Of a stretch of 64,000 nt of DNA, positions 20,039 through 29,182 are shown piece after piece (the first letter of the stretch is position 1; each line of letters starts with the position of its first letter). Both the position numbers and the translations under genes were made by a program. The stretch comes from Caballeronia novacaledonica (lineage in GTDB: Bacteria; Pseudomonadota; Gammaproteobacteria; Burkholderiales; Burkholderiaceae): NCBI RefSeq assembly GCF_900258035.1, contig NZ_OGTP01000006.1, positions 237,356 through 301,355 on the forward strand. Reading direction: 5' to 3'. The notes under the pieces are model-generated. The model did not search any database, was not told the origin of the DNA, and saw only the letters and a program-made list of their open reading frames with translations.

Positions 20039-20107
20039 GAGTCTCTCCAGTTTCTTTCAAGCGTCTGGTTGCGCGCCGCCGAACCACCTTCGATTCGAAC
20101 AGCGCCG

Positions 20108-20782
20108 CTAACGGCTGTCGGTGTGTTGCGATGTCAGATTCGTAGCCGCATTCGCAGTCGGCTGAGGGATCGGCATTCCGGCTCCCGCATTCGACGCCTG
20201 ATACGACGTGATCGTCTTGTCCAGCGCGTCCCGCGTCAGTTGCACGGCTTCCGGCAGATGCAGGAAGCGCGCGTCGTGATGCAGGCCGAGCGTAAAGCTG
20301 TACAGCTCGAAAAGCATCAGATGCGGATCCGTCTCCGCCTTCAGATGCCCTTCGTCCTTCGACTGGCGGATCGCGCGCAGCAACGCCTCGCGCCACATGC
20401 TCACGCTGTGCACGAGCTGCTCGCGCACGGCGCTCGCGGCGCGGTCGTCGTACTCCACCGCTCCGCTGATGTAGATACAGCCCGTGGTCACTTCCTGGAT
20501 GCGCTTCTCCATCCAGCGATTCATCATCGCGCGCAATCGCGGCAGGCCGCGCGCCTCGCGCAGACTCGGAAAAAACACTTCGTCTTCGAAGCGCCGGTGG
20601 TACTCGCGCACCACCTCCACCTGCAAGTCCTCGCGCGACCCGAAATGCGCAAACACACCGCTCTTGCTCATTTGCATCCGCTCGGCCAGAAGGCCGATCG
20701 TCAGCCCTTCCAGCCCGTCCCGACTTGCCAGTTCCAGCGCTGCGTCGAGAATCGCGGCTCGCGTCTGTTCGCCTTTTCGCAT
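20108..20782 (-). CDS. TetR-family transcriptional regulator
   Basis: 224 residues. The N-terminal helix-turn-helix (about 27-46) reads LTIGLLAERMQMSKSGVFAHF, typical TetR. The C-terminal ligand-binding domain carries an EVTTGCIYISGAVEYDDR segment. It is the first gene of the probable TetR/acyl-CoA dehydrogenase transcript, and a perfect 12-bp palindrome lies 34 bp upstream, so self-repression is likely. By context its ligand may be an acyl-CoA, as for FadR/PsrA-type TetR proteins, but that is inference. The start MRKGEQTRAAILDAAL was chosen by family likeness. Confidence 0.9.
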   Translation of the reverse strand: MRKGEQTRAAILDAALELASRDGLEGLTIGLLAERMQMSKSGVFAHFGSREDLQVEVVREYHRRFEDEVFFPSLREARGLPRLRAMMNRWMEKRIQEVTTGCIYISGAVEYDDRAASAVREQLVHSVSMWREALLRAIRQSKDEGHLKAETDPHLMLFELYSFTLGLHHDARFLHLPEAVQLTRDALDKTITSYQASNAGAGMPIPQPTANAATNLTSQHTDSR

Positions 20783-20815
20783 GATGTCCCTACCGTTCTC
20801 GTGACCCGTAAAATC

Positions 20816-20827
20816 GAACGGCCGTTC
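20816..20827. promoter_or_regulatory. Perfect palindrome upstream of the TetR gene (candidate operator)
   Basis: gaacggccgttc is a perfect 12-bp palindrome, flanked by AT-rich steps. A related half-site, ggccgaacg, lies about 10 bp further from the gene. Position just before the regulator start is typical of autoregulated TetR operators. Confidence 0.6.
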
Positions 20828-21050
20828 TATTATTGTGGCCGAACGTTGGTGATACAAGCAAATTTTTAGATATGCGTTTCTAAAACGCCAGGACATGTCT
20901 ATAGGATAAATCTCAACATTGTCCGCGCCCATTGTCGCGTTTTATGTACGGACTGCCTGTAAGTGACTGCCCGAGTTTCCGATTCGCGGGAACCTTCGTC
21001 TAGAAATGCCTGTGGACACGTATTTTTACGCAATCGCTGCCAAATAGCAG

Positions 21051-22346
21051 TTAATCGTACTGACCAATGGTGATCATTTTCATCATCACACGATAAGTGT
21101 TGTAGGCCAGCCAGTTAAGTGCCCGCTCCGTAACGGGCCGCGACGCATAGTGTTTTTCGTCGATGGGGCGGCCTTCGTCAAACGCCTGAAGAATGGCGTC
21201 GTGCAGCCCGGCAATTTCCGGATGATTCACGAGCACCATGTTGGCCTCGTTGTTGAGCACGAGCGACAGCGCGTCGAGGTTCGATGAACCGATGGTCGCC
21301 CAGTCCGCATCCACGACCGCGACCTTGCCGTGAAGCATCGTCTTCTCGTACTCGGCGATCCTCACGCCGTGCTTCAGCAGATTGCCGTAGAGAAAGGGCG
21401 TCGCGTAATCCAGCGCGACGAATTCCTTGCGACCGATGACCAGCGACACGCGCACGCCGCGCTCCGCCGCATTGACGAGCGCGCGCCTCAGCTTGCGCCC
21501 CGGCATGAAGTAAGGATTCGCAAGCAGCACTTCGCTCTCGGCGTGGGCGATTGCCCGGAGATACGCCTTCTCGATCGCGCGCCGGTTGAGCAGGTTGTCG
21601 CGCGCGACGAACGCGACGCACGGCTGATCGACCGCGTGAATTTCGCCGAGCCGCGCGCGACGGCGCGCCAGCATTGCGCGGCGCGCGTTCCATCGACCGG
21701 GCGCGCGCGCGCTTTCGGTTTCCTGCGGCTCACAGCCCGGTTGCGTCGGCTGGCGCGGCTTCACGCCGAGCCGGATGCGCTGCCATTGCAGGTCGAACGC
21801 TTCGCGCACGTCCCTGACGACGGGGCCTTGCGCCTCCATCGCATAATCCCAGCGCGGCCGTTCGAGGCGCGTGCCGTTCTGATCGTAGTCGTCGACGATA
21901 TTGATGCCGCCGCAAAAGGCGTACGTCTCGTCGATCAGCGCAAGTTTGCGATGCGTGCGCGAAAAGCCGAGCGGCCCGAACAGCAGATGCGGGTTGTAGA
22001 TGCGATGCTCGACGCCACGCTCCTGCCAGAGCTTGAACATCGGCAGATTGCTTTCCGTGCCGATGCCATCCGTGATCACGCGCACCGTGACGCCGCGCTC
22101 GGCGGCGCGCACGAGCGCATCGGAGACGGCGCGGCCGCTATCGTCGTTGGCGAAGATGTAGGTTTCCAGCGACACCGACTTGCGCGCGTTGTCGATCCGC
22201 TCGATCAGCGCCGGGAAAAATTGCACGCCGCCCTTGAAGAGCCGCACGTGATTGCCGGACGTGAAACAAAAGCGCGGTGGCCGGCGGCCCGAAAACATCG
22301 CCTGGCGCAACCGCTTGAAACTGCGCCGTGGACGCAGTCCGATCAT
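21051..22346 (-). CDS. clsB: Phospholipase D-like protein, cardiolipin synthase B type
   Basis: 431 residues with two HKD motifs: His132/Lys134/Asp139 in THRKLALID followed by CGGINI, and His339/Lys341/Asp346 in LHGKVAVVD followed by GSSNLD. The single-chain two-HKD layout without N-terminal membrane segments fits ClsB (YbhO) rather than ClsA. Predicted role is phosphatidyl transfer to form cardiolipin at the inner membrane. Its ATG overlaps the nudB stop as ATGA, so translation is coupled. A basic leader (GLRPRRSFKRLRQ) could bind membrane. Substrate assignment is by family. Confidence 0.85.
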   Translation of the reverse strand: MIGLRPRRSFKRLRQAMFSGRRPPRFCFTSGNHVRLFKGGVQFFPALIERIDNARKSVSLETYIFANDDSGRAVSDALVRAAERGVTVRVITDGIGTESNLPMFKLWQERGVEHRIYNPHLLFGPLGFSRTHRKLALIDETYAFCGGINIVDDYDQNGTRLERPRWDYAMEAQGPVVRDVREAFDLQWQRIRLGVKPRQPTQPGCEPQETESARAPGRWNARRAMLARRRARLGEIHAVDQPCVAFVARDNLLNRRAIEKAYLRAIAHAESEVLLANPYFMPGRKLRRALVNAAERGVRVSLVIGRKEFVALDYATPFLYGNLLKHGVRIAEYEKTMLHGKVAVVDADWATIGSSNLDALSLVLNNEANMVLVNHPEIAGLHDAILQAFDEGRPIDEKHYASRPVTERALNWLAYNTYRVMMKMITIGQYD

Positions 22347-22819
22347 CGGCTATGCGCCGCGAGGCGCTCGGGCAATTGAAGGATGGCTTCCCGGTTCGAC
22401 CACGAGAAGCATCGGTCGGCGGCCGCGCGGAGCGGCAGCCATAAGTGTGCGGTGTGTTCGCGCGGCGCGAGTGTCACTTCGAGACAATGCGGCACACAGA
22501 GGCTGAACTGGTGTTCGGTGTTGTGAACGATACCCTCCGCATAGCGATGCCGCCATTGCGGATAGATCTCGTATTGAATGCTGTGATGCCAGTCGAGCAG
22601 CGCGTTCTCCGGCACGAGCGCGCCGCCGATCACGATGCCCGTTTCTTCCCGCACTTCGCGCGCGGCGGTCTCGATGAGCGGTTCGTCGATGCGATCCTTC
22701 GAGCCCGTCACCGATTGCCAGAAGCCCTTGTGATCCACACGTTCGATGATGAGCACATCGAGGTCCGGCGTATGAATGACGACCAGCACGGATTCGGGGA
22801 TTTTAGGCGGCTTCTGCAT
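22343..22819 (-). CDS. nudB: Dihydroneopterin triphosphate diphosphatase (Nudix)
   Basis: 158-residue Nudix hydrolase; NudB removes pyrophosphate from dihydroneopterin triphosphate in folate synthesis. The Nudix box runs from GSKDRIDE to REVREETGI, with six rather than five residues between the leading glycine and the first glutamate. GFWQSVTGS and the DWHHSIQYEIYPQWRHRY segment are typical of NudB. The start MQKPPKIPESVLVVIH was chosen by family; the upstream part of the frame looks non-coding. It follows aspS on the same strand behind a terminator, as in many beta-proteobacteria. Confidence 0.9.
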   Translation of the reverse strand: MQKPPKIPESVLVVIHTPDLDVLIIERVDHKGFWQSVTGSKDRIDEPLIETAAREVREETGIVIGGALVPENALLDWHHSIQYEIYPQWRHRYAEGIVHNTEHQFSLCVPHCLEVTLAPREHTAHLWLPLRAAADRCFSWSNREAILQLPERLAAHSR

Positions 22820-22871
22820 GTCTTTGTAAACGCGCGTTTCATGGTTTGGCTGTGCCCAAAGACTGTAACGC

Positions 22872-22906
22872 AAAAAATGAAAAAGGCGCACTCGGCGCCT
22901 TTTTCA
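22872..22906 (-). terminator. Rho-independent terminator after aspS
   Basis: Stem tgaaaaaggcgc (22878-22889) with its perfect complement at 22895-22906 and a 5-nt loop, followed on the minus strand by a further T-run (complement of 22872-22877). It lies 22 bp past the aspS stop. Confidence 0.85.
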
Positions 22907-22928
22907 TCACATCGACAACGAAAGCTGC

Positions 22929-24731
22929 TTAGTGCGCCTTCTGCTCCGGTTGACGCAGACGGATGTGCAACTCGCGCAACTGGCGCTCGTCCACTTCGCT
23001 CGGCGCTTGCGTGAGCAGGTCCTGCGCGCGCTGCGTTTTCGGGAACGCGATCGTGTCGCGGATCGAATCCGCGCCGGACATCAGCGTGACGATGCGGTCC
23101 AGACCGAACGCGATGCCACCGTGCGGCGGCGCGCCGTATTGCAGCGCGTCCAGCAGGAAGCCGAACTTCAGGCGCGCTTCTTCCGCGCCGATCTTCAGCG
23201 CGCGGAACACCTTGCTCTGTACGTCTTCCTGGAAGATACGCACGGAACCGCCGCCGATTTCCCAGCCGTTCAGCACCATGTCGTATGCCTTCGCGAGGCA
23301 GCGGCCCGGATCGGTTTCGAGGTACTCGAGGTGCTCGTCCTTCGGGCTCGTGAACGGGTGATGCGCGGCCACGTGACGGTTCTCTTCCTCGTCGTACTCG
23401 AACATCGGGAAGTCGATGACCCACAGCGGCTTCCAGCCGGTTTCGAGCAGGCCGGTCGACTTGCCGAATTCCGAATGGCCGATCTTCAGGCGCAGCGCGC
23501 CGAGGCTGTCGTTCACGACCTTCGCGCGATCCGCCGCGAAGAAAATGATGTCGCCGTCTTCGGCTGCCGTGCGTTCCATGATCGCCGCGAGCGCCGCGTC
23601 ATGCAGGTTCTTGACGATCGGGCTTTGCAGACCGTCGCGACCACGCGACTTGTCGTTGACCTTGATCCACGCGAGACCCTTCGCGCCGTAGATGCGCACG
23701 AATTCCGTATAGCCGTCGATGTCGCCGCGCGACAGCTCGCCGCCCTTCGGCACGCGCAGCGCCGCGACGCGGCCGTCCTTCGAATTGGCCGGCATGCTGA
23801 ACACCTTGAAGTCGACGTCCTTCACGGCATCCGTGAGGTCGGCGAATTCGAGTTTCACGCGCAAGTCCGGCTTGTCCGAACCGAAGCGGCGCATCGCTTC
23901 CGAGTACAGCATGACCGGGAATTTCGCGGGCAGCTCGACTTCCATCGTCTCCTTGAAGACATGGCGGATCATCTCTTCGAACAGATCGCGGATTTCCTGC
24001 TCGGTCAGGAACGAGGTTTCGCAGTCGATCTGCGTGAATTCCGGCTGACGGTCGGCGCGCAGGTCTTCGTCGCGGAAGCACTTGGTGATCTGGTAGTAAC
24101 GGTCGAAGTTCGCGACCATCAGCAACTGTTTGAACAATTGCGGCGACTGCGGCAGCGCGAAGAACTGGCCGGCGTTCACGCGCGACGGCACGAGGTAGTC
24201 GCGCGCGCCTTCGGGCGTGCTCTTGGTCAGCATCGGCGTTTCGATGTCGATGAAGCCTTGCGCGTCGAGATACTTGCGCACTTCCATCGCGACGCGATAA
24301 CGCAGGCGCAGGTTCTTCTGCATCTGCGGACGGCGCAGATCGAGCACGCGATGCGTGAGGCGCGTGGTCTCGGAGAGGTTGTCGTCGTCGAGCTGGAACG
24401 GCGGCGTGACCGATGCGTTCAGCACGGTCAGCTCATGGCACAGCACTTCGATCTTGCCGCTCGTGAGATTCGCGTTGACCGTGCCTTCGGGACGGTTGCG
24501 CACGACACCCTTCACTTGCACGCAGAACTCGTTGCGCACGCCCTCGGCCACACTGAACATCTCGGCGCGGTCCGGATCGCAGACGACCTGAACGAGCCCT
24601 TCTCGATCGCGCAAGTCGATGAAGATAACGCCACCGTGATCGCGGCGGCGATGCACCCAGCCGCACAGCGAGACGGTTTGGCCCAGACGGGCCTCGGTCA
24701 CCAGACCGCAGTATTCAGATCGCATCGACAT
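22929..24731 (-). CDS. aspS: Aspartyl-tRNA synthetase
   Basis: 600 residues, the normal bacterial length. The N-terminal anticodon-binding OB domain begins [18 protein letters not shown] and includes [11 protein letters not shown]. The class II catalytic core has motif 2 around [19 protein letters not shown] and motif 3 as [10 protein letters not shown]. It charges tRNA-Asp; some relatives also charge tRNA-Asn when asparaginyl-tRNA synthetase is missing, which this window cannot settle. It lies between a DUF502 gene upstream and nudB downstream, all on one strand. Confidence 0.97.
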   Translation of the reverse strand: MSMRSEYCGLVTEARLGQTVSLCGWVHRRRDHGGVIFIDLRDREGLVQVVCDPDRAEMFSVAEGVRNEFCVQVKGVVRNRPEGTVNANLTSGKIEVLCHELTVLNASVTPPFQLDDDNLSETTRLTHRVLDLRRPQMQKNLRLRYRVAMEVRKYLDAQGFIDIETPMLTKSTPEGARDYLVPSRVNAGQFFALPQSPQLFKQLLMVANFDRYYQITKCFRDEDLRADRQPEFTQIDCETSFLTEQEIRDLFEEMIRHVFKETMEVELPAKFPVMLYSEAMRRFGSDKPDLRVKLEFADLTDAVKDVDFKVFSMPANSKDGRVAALRVPKGGELSRGDIDGYTEFVRIYGAKGLAWIKVNDKSRGRDGLQSPIVKNLHDAALAAIMERTAAEDGDIIFFAADRAKVVNDSLGALRLKIGHSEFGKSTGLLETGWKPLWVIDFPMFEYDEEENRHVAAHHPFTSPKDEHLEYLETDPGRCLAKAYDMVLNGWEIGGGSVRIFQEDVQSKVFRALKIGAEEARLKFGFLLDALQYGAPPHGGIAFGLDRIVTLMSGADSIRDTIAFPKTQRAQDLLTQAPSEVDERQLRELHIRLRQPEQKAH

Positions 24732-24824
24732 GATGTTGTGTCTTTCGTTGTTCGTTGATCAACGGCTCGCGCGTTCGGGTCTCGCTCTTTCGCTCGGCGG
24801 ACTCCAGGTTCGCGCGCGCCGGCA

Positions 24825-25487
24825 TTACATCGGCGGCTCGGTGGGGCGGCGGGCGGGCGCGACCGCTGCCGGCGCGCTCGGGGCGGGAGCCACCACGCCC
24901 ATCGAGACGATGTACTTCAGTGCGGCGTCGACGGTCATGTCCAGTTCGACGACTTCGCTTTTCGGCATCATCAGGAAGAATCCGGATGTCGGGTTCGGCG
25001 TCGTGGGCACGTAGACGCTTACGTGCTCTTCGTCGAGATGGTTCAGAACGTCGCCGCCCGGAATGCCTGTCAGAAAGCCAATGGTATACGAGCCCTTGCG
25101 CGGATATTCGATCAAAAGCGCCTTGCGGAACGCGTTGCCGCTCGAAGAGAGCAACGTGTCCGACACTTGTTTCACGCTCGTATACAGTGGGCCCACCACC
25201 GGAATGTGACGCAGGATCGCGTCCCACCATTTCACGAGCTTCTGGCCGACGAAGTTCTGCGTCAGCAGCCCGACGATGAAGATGAACGCGAGCGTCAGCA
25301 CCGCTCCCACGCCCGGCAGATGGAAGCCGACGACGCGTTCGGGCTGCCACGATTCCGGCAGGAGCAGGAGCGTCTGGTCCATCGTCCCGATGACGAGGCC
25401 CAGCACCCACAAGGTGATCGCGAGCGGCACCAGCACGAGCAGGCCGGTGAGGAACACGGATTTCAGCGTAGTCTTTTTCGTCGTCAT
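24825..25487 (-). CDS. DUF502 family membrane protein
   Basis: 220 residues. Two hydrophobic segments are clear, SVFLTGLLVLVPLAITLWVLG (about 10-30) and LTLAFIFIVGLLTQNFVG (about 60-80). A soluble domain follows with VVGPLYTSVKQVSDTL and VYVPTTPNPTSGF, hallmarks of DUF502. Function is unknown. It sits between an FmdB zinc-ribbon gene and aspS, an arrangement I associate with beta-proteobacteria. The C terminus is alanine/proline rich. Confidence 0.9.
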   Translation of the reverse strand: MTTKKTTLKSVFLTGLLVLVPLAITLWVLGLVIGTMDQTLLLLPESWQPERVVGFHLPGVGAVLTLAFIFIVGLLTQNFVGQKLVKWWDAILRHIPVVGPLYTSVKQVSDTLLSSSGNAFRKALLIEYPRKGSYTIGFLTGIPGGDVLNHLDEEHVSVYVPTTPNPTSGFFLMMPKSEVVELDMTVDAALKYIVSMGVVAPAPSAPAAVAPARRPTEPPM

Positions 25488-25622
25488 TTACACGGGGCGG
25501 AGGCTGCGCCGGCTTTCAACTGTGTCGGCGATCCGGCTTGGCGGGCGAGCCGCGCCCAATTGCGCGCGGTCGGCGAGGTCATCTGCGCGACATATCGCCA
25601 GATTGACTGGCGATCCGGCGTT

Positions 25623-25979
25623 TCAGGCTGCGTCCGACGATGTGGACGGACCCGCCGCAGGCTTGGCCGCATCCGACGACGATGTCGTGCTTGCCGGCGC
25701 AGCGCTGTCACTAGCGTTCGAAGTGCCGGTGCCGGACGAGGATGCGTCGTCCGATTTCGCCGGCGTATTCGCCGCGTTGCCCTTCGCGCCGTTGTTGCCG
25801 CTGCGAAAATCGGTGACATACCAGCCGGAGCCTTTCAACTGGAATCCGGCAGCCGTCACCTGCTTCGAGAAAGAGTCCTTTCCGCAGGCGGGACATTGCG
25901 TGAGCGGCGCATCGCTCAGTTTCTGAAGCACGTCTTTTTCGTGGCCGCAGTGTGCGCAGCGGTACGCGTAAATCGGCAT
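25623..25979 (-). CDS. FmdB-family zinc ribbon protein
   Basis: 118 residues starting MPIYAYRCAHCGHEKD. Two CxxC pairs (CAHC near residue 8 and CPAC near residue 29) form a small zinc ribbon. After GWYVTDFRS the rest is low-complexity Ser/Ala/Thr/Asp, probably disordered. The family is named after a putative regulator of formamidase but its role is not established. It precedes the DUF502 gene by 135 bp in which I see no gene. The start was chosen at the family's usual MPIYxY. Confidence 0.9.
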   Translation of the reverse strand: MPIYAYRCAHCGHEKDVLQKLSDAPLTQCPACGKDSFSKQVTAAGFQLKGSGWYVTDFRSGNNGAKGNAANTPAKSDDASSSGTGTSNASDSAAPASTTSSSDAAKPAAGPSTSSDAA

Positions 25980-26122
25980 GGCACTCTTCCTACAATGATC
26001 TGTCGACGCTTGCAAAGCCTTGAATTATAGCCGCAAACTTGCCCCGCCAATTTCGGGACGGCGGGCGCAAGCCCGATCGCCCCTATTTCAGGGCGCCACC
26101 GCCGGATTTCAAGCTGGGCAGT

Positions 26123-26740
26123 TCAGATTCGTCGCCAGGTCAGCCAGCGTTCGCGGCCGGCGAACACGGCAATCGAGCCGCTCACCTCGCGGTCTTCGAT
26201 CAATTCGAAGTGCGGCGTGAGCAACGCGTCCAGTTCGCCGCGTTCGATGCCGAAAGGCGGCCCTTTCGGCGTCGATCCGATGAAAAAGAAGCCGGCGAGC
26301 AGCGCGCCCGGCTTGAGCAACGCCGCCATCCGGGTGGCATAGTCCGGCCAGCGGTTTTTCGGCAACGCGCAGAGAAAGGCCCGCTCGTAGATCCAGTCGG
26401 GCGAAAAAGGCGGCGCGTAGGCAAAAAAATCCGCCTCTTCGACGACGCCCGCATGCGCGCCGAGTTGCGCGCGCGCGGCCTCGACGGCGCCCGCGGAGAA
26501 GTCGATCGCGCGCACCGGCCAGCCGAGTTCGGCCAGATAGAGCGCTTCGTACGCGCTGCCGCAGCCGGGAATCAGCACGTTGCGGGCATTTTGCGACGCG
26601 ACGAAGGTTTTGAACGTCTCCGGTACGCCGGCCTGATCCCACGGTGTGAACTGCTGGCCGAAACGCTCGTCCCAGAAACCCGGCGAGTTCGGATCGCGGT
26701 TCTGGAAATCGGGCACGTCGGGATTCGTCGGATCGCTCAT
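26123..26740 (-). CDS. TPMT-family SAM-dependent methyltransferase
   Basis: 205 residues. Class I methyltransferase fold: the SAM-binding segment is VLIPGCGSAYEALYLAELGW followed by the acidic end of strand 2, VRAIDFS. The N terminus (NRDPNSPGFWDERFGQQFTPWD) is that of the thiopurine S-methyltransferase family. Bacterial members methylate thiol, selenium or halide compounds; the true substrate here is unknown. It is downstream of ubiB by 10 bp on the same strand, so co-transcription with the ubiquinone genes is likely though a functional link is not implied. Confidence 0.82.
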   Translation of the reverse strand: MSDPTNPDVPDFQNRDPNSPGFWDERFGQQFTPWDQAGVPETFKTFVASQNARNVLIPGCGSAYEALYLAELGWPVRAIDFSAGAVEAARAQLGAHAGVVEEADFFAYAPPFSPDWIYERAFLCALPKNRWPDYATRMAALLKPGALLAGFFFIGSTPKGPPFGIERGELDALLTPHFELIEDREVSGSIAVFAGRERWLTWRRI

Positions 26741-26750
26741 GATTCGGCCT

Positions 26751-28322
26751 TCAAGGGTGAAGAAAGAACTGCGCGACGACGACACCCGCGCCCGCCATCG
26801 CGACGAGCCCGGCGACGAGCAGCGTCACCAGCAGCCGGTTCGTGCGCTTCTGCTCGGCGAGCAGCATGCGCATGAGGTCGTCGCTGCCGCTTTTCGGAGA
26901 ATCGTGGTGCTCCGCCAGAATATGGTGAATCAGCCGGGGCAGTTGCGGAATGGTCTTGCTCCACTGCGGCGCTTCCATTTGCAGGCGCTCGTACCAGCCG
27001 CGCCAGCCGATCTGCGCGTTCATCCAGCGTTCGAGATACGGCTTGGCCGTTTTCCACAAATCGAGTTCGGGGTCGAGCGAGCGCCCCAGCCCTTCGACGT
27101 TGAGCATCGTCTTTTGCAACAGCACGAGCTGCGGCTGGATTTCGACGTTGAAGCGGCGCGACGTCGAGAAAAGGCGCATCAGCACCTGCCCGAGCGAAAT
27201 GTCCTTCAACGCGCGATCGAAGTACGGCTCGCAAACCGCGCGAATCGCGCTTTCCAGTTCCTCGACGCGCGTGCTCGGCGGCACCCAGCCGGATTCGAGG
27301 TGCAGCGTCGCGACACGGTGATAGTCGCGCTTGAAGAACGCGAGGAAGTTCTGCGCGAGATAGTTCTTGTCGAAGTCCGACAGCGCGCCGACGATGCCGA
27401 AATCGAGCGCGATATAACGCCCGAAGGTCGCCGGATCGAGGCTCACCTGAATGTTGCCGGGGTGCATGTCGGCGTGGAAGAAGCCGTCGCGGAACACTTG
27501 CGTGAAGAAAATCTCGACGCCTTCGCGCGCGAGCTTCGGAATATCGACGCCGGCCGCGCGCAAGGTTTCCACCTGACTGATCGGCACGCCGACCATCCGC
27601 TCCATGACGAGCACCGTCGGCGCCGACAGGTCCCAGTACATCTCGGGCACGAGCAGCAGATCGAGGCCCTGGAAGTTCCGGCGCAACTGGCTGCCGTTGG
27701 CGGCCTCGCGCATCAGGTCGAGCTCGTCGTGCAGGTATTTGTCGAATTCGGCGACGACTTCGCGCGGCTTCAGGCGCCGGCCGTCCGCCCACAGGCGTTC
27801 GGCCCACGTCGCGATATCGCGCAGCAGCGCGAGGTCGGAGTCGATCACGGGCAGCATCCCCGGGCGCAGCACCTTCACCGCGACGGCCTTGCCCGCATGC
27901 TCGCCGTTCCTGATCTTCGCGAAATGCACCTGCGCGATCGACGCGCTCGCCACCGGCACGCGCTCGAAATCGTCGAACAGTTCGTCGATCGGCGCACCCA
28001 GCGATTTCTCGATGATGGACACCGCCACCGCCGAATCGAACGGCGGAACCTGATCCTGGAGCTTGGCGAGTTCGTCGGCGACATCGACGGGCAAGAGATC
28101 GCGCCGCGTCGACAGTACCTGTCCGAACTTCACGAAGATCGGTCCGAGGCTTTCCAGCGCGAGCCGCAGACGAATGCCGCGCTCGACGTCGAACCGGCGG
28201 CCGAAGGTCGTGATGCGCATGAGATAGCGCACGCGGCGATCGTCGATGCCGCTCATCACGAGTTCATCGAGCCCGAAGCGGACGATCGTGAAAAATATCT
28301 TGAGAAAACGCAGAAAACGCAT
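26751..28322 (-). CDS. ubiB: Ubiquinone biosynthesis regulatory kinase-like protein UbiB
   Basis: 523 residues, ABC1/ADCK/UbiB family. The family-specific KxGQ motif is present as KFGQ (residues 65-68) and the alanine-rich nucleotide loop as [18 protein letters not shown] matches the metal-binding DFG region. A hydrophobic C-terminal anchor ([20 protein letters not shown]) places it at the inner membrane. It supports ubiquinone synthesis, probably as an ATPase extracting lipid precursors. The start [17 protein letters not shown] was chosen by family. It follows ubiJ by 22 bp, as in E. coli ubiE-ubiJ-ubiB. Confidence 0.95.
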   Translation of the reverse strand: MRFLRFLKIFFTIVRFGLDELVMSGIDDRRVRYLMRITTFGRRFDVERGIRLRLALESLGPIFVKFGQVLSTRRDLLPVDVADELAKLQDQVPPFDSAVAVSIIEKSLGAPIDELFDDFERVPVASASIAQVHFAKIRNGEHAGKAVAVKVLRPGMLPVIDSDLALLRDIATWAERLWADGRRLKPREVVAEFDKYLHDELDLMREAANGSQLRRNFQGLDLLLVPEMYWDLSAPTVLVMERMVGVPISQVETLRAAGVDIPKLAREGVEIFFTQVFRDGFFHADMHPGNIQVSLDPATFGRYIALDFGIVGALSDFDKNYLAQNFLAFFKRDYHRVATLHLESGWVPPSTRVEELESAIRAVCEPYFDRALKDISLGQVLMRLFSTSRRFNVEIQPQLVLLQKTMLNVEGLGRSLDPELDLWKTAKPYLERWMNAQIGWRGWYERLQMEAPQWSKTIPQLPRLIHHILAEHHDSPKSGSDDLMRMLLAEQKRTNRLLVTLLVAGLVAMAGAGVVVAQFFLHP

Positions 28323-28344
28323 GGTTCGAATTCGCTTCAGCTCG

Positions 28345-29058
28345 TTATTCGTGCGAGTCGCGCACTGACTCGCCGCCGGTTCGCGCTGAGGCGCCGCTCG
28401 CCGGCCGTGATTGTTCGGTTCGTTGTGTTTGTTGCTCGATTCTTTCGATGCGCTTTTCGACACGCGCGAGCGCGTCGCGGGTTTTCGACAGCTCGGCGTT
28501 GAATGCGTCGAGCGCGCTTTTGCGCACGAGTTGCGGACGCTCGTCGAGGAAATATTCGGTGAAAGTGTCCAGCAGATTCCGCCCGGTGCGCTGCGCCTGC
28601 TCCTGCACGGCCCGCGCGACGAGTCCCACGCGATGCGCGGGCGCGTCGCCGATGACGCGCGCCAGATCCTCTTCGGGATCCCAGCGCAGATGCTCCGCGA
28701 GTTTTGCGAGCGTGGTCGCGAACTCCGCGTCGCCTTCGATCCGGACATGCTTCATCACCGCCGCCTGCCCGCCTTGCAGAAATATCGGCAGCGCGTCGAG
28801 CGGAACGGCGATGGTCACGTCGAACGCGCCCGCCTCGGCCTCGGTGGTGGCCGCGAGAAGGCCGTCGGGTTGCACCACGAGCGCGATCGAAACCGGCGTG
28901 CACGACAGCTTCACGCGCTTGCCGGCGTACGGCTTCAGGCGCTCGAGCGCCCACGGCTCGCGCACGAGCAGGTGATTCACGGCGGCCGCGAATCCACTGG
29001 ACACGGTCTTCAAGGCGGGATTTGCTGCGGGACGGGCGGATTCGTCTGCGTTCGTCAT
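28345..29058 (-). CDS. ubiJ: Ubiquinone biosynthesis accessory factor UbiJ
   Basis: 237 residues. An SCP2-like lipid-binding domain (about 25-130, with [19 protein letters not shown]) is followed by a helical C-terminal part with a heptad-like end ([18 protein letters not shown]). UbiJ acts with UbiK as a scaffold in the soluble Ubi complex. Position between the ubiE region and ubiB supports the name. The ATG at 29058 has no obvious ribosome-binding site and lies only 13 bp after a terminator-like T-run. Confidence 0.88.
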   Translation of the reverse strand: MTNADESARPAANPALKTVSSGFAAAVNHLLVREPWALERLKPYAGKRVKLSCTPVSIALVVQPDGLLAATTEAEAGAFDVTIAVPLDALPIFLQGGQAAVMKHVRIEGDAEFATTLAKLAEHLRWDPEEDLARVIGDAPAHRVGLVARAVQEQAQRTGRNLLDTFTEYFLDERPQLVRKSALDAFNAELSKTRDALARVEKRIERIEQQTQRTEQSRPASGASARTGGESVRDSHE

Positions 29059-29071
29059 CGGCTATGAGATG

Positions 29072-29106
29072 AAAAAACCCGCGCGAGGGGCTTCTCGCGC
29101 GGGTTT
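29072..29106 (-). terminator. Rho-independent terminator between the Tim44-like gene and ubiJ
   Basis: A perfect 13-bp stem (29075-29087 with 29094-29106) has a 6-nt loop. On the minus strand it runs into six T residues (complement of 29072-29077). It stands 76 bp past the Tim44-like stop and 13 bp before the ubiJ ATG. A T-run on the plus side also makes it nearly symmetric. Confidence 0.85.
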
Positions 29107-29182
29107 CTATTCTACCGCCGCAACCGGCTGGCACACTGACGGTTGCGGCGCCCTGGCCATCCGGCCAAGGGTATGGACGGGC

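Noticed and set aside
25484..25819. 111-codon frame overlapping the FmdB gene and the gap after it
   Set aside because: No start signal or family likeness; most of it is antisense-like or out of frame with the real FmdB gene.
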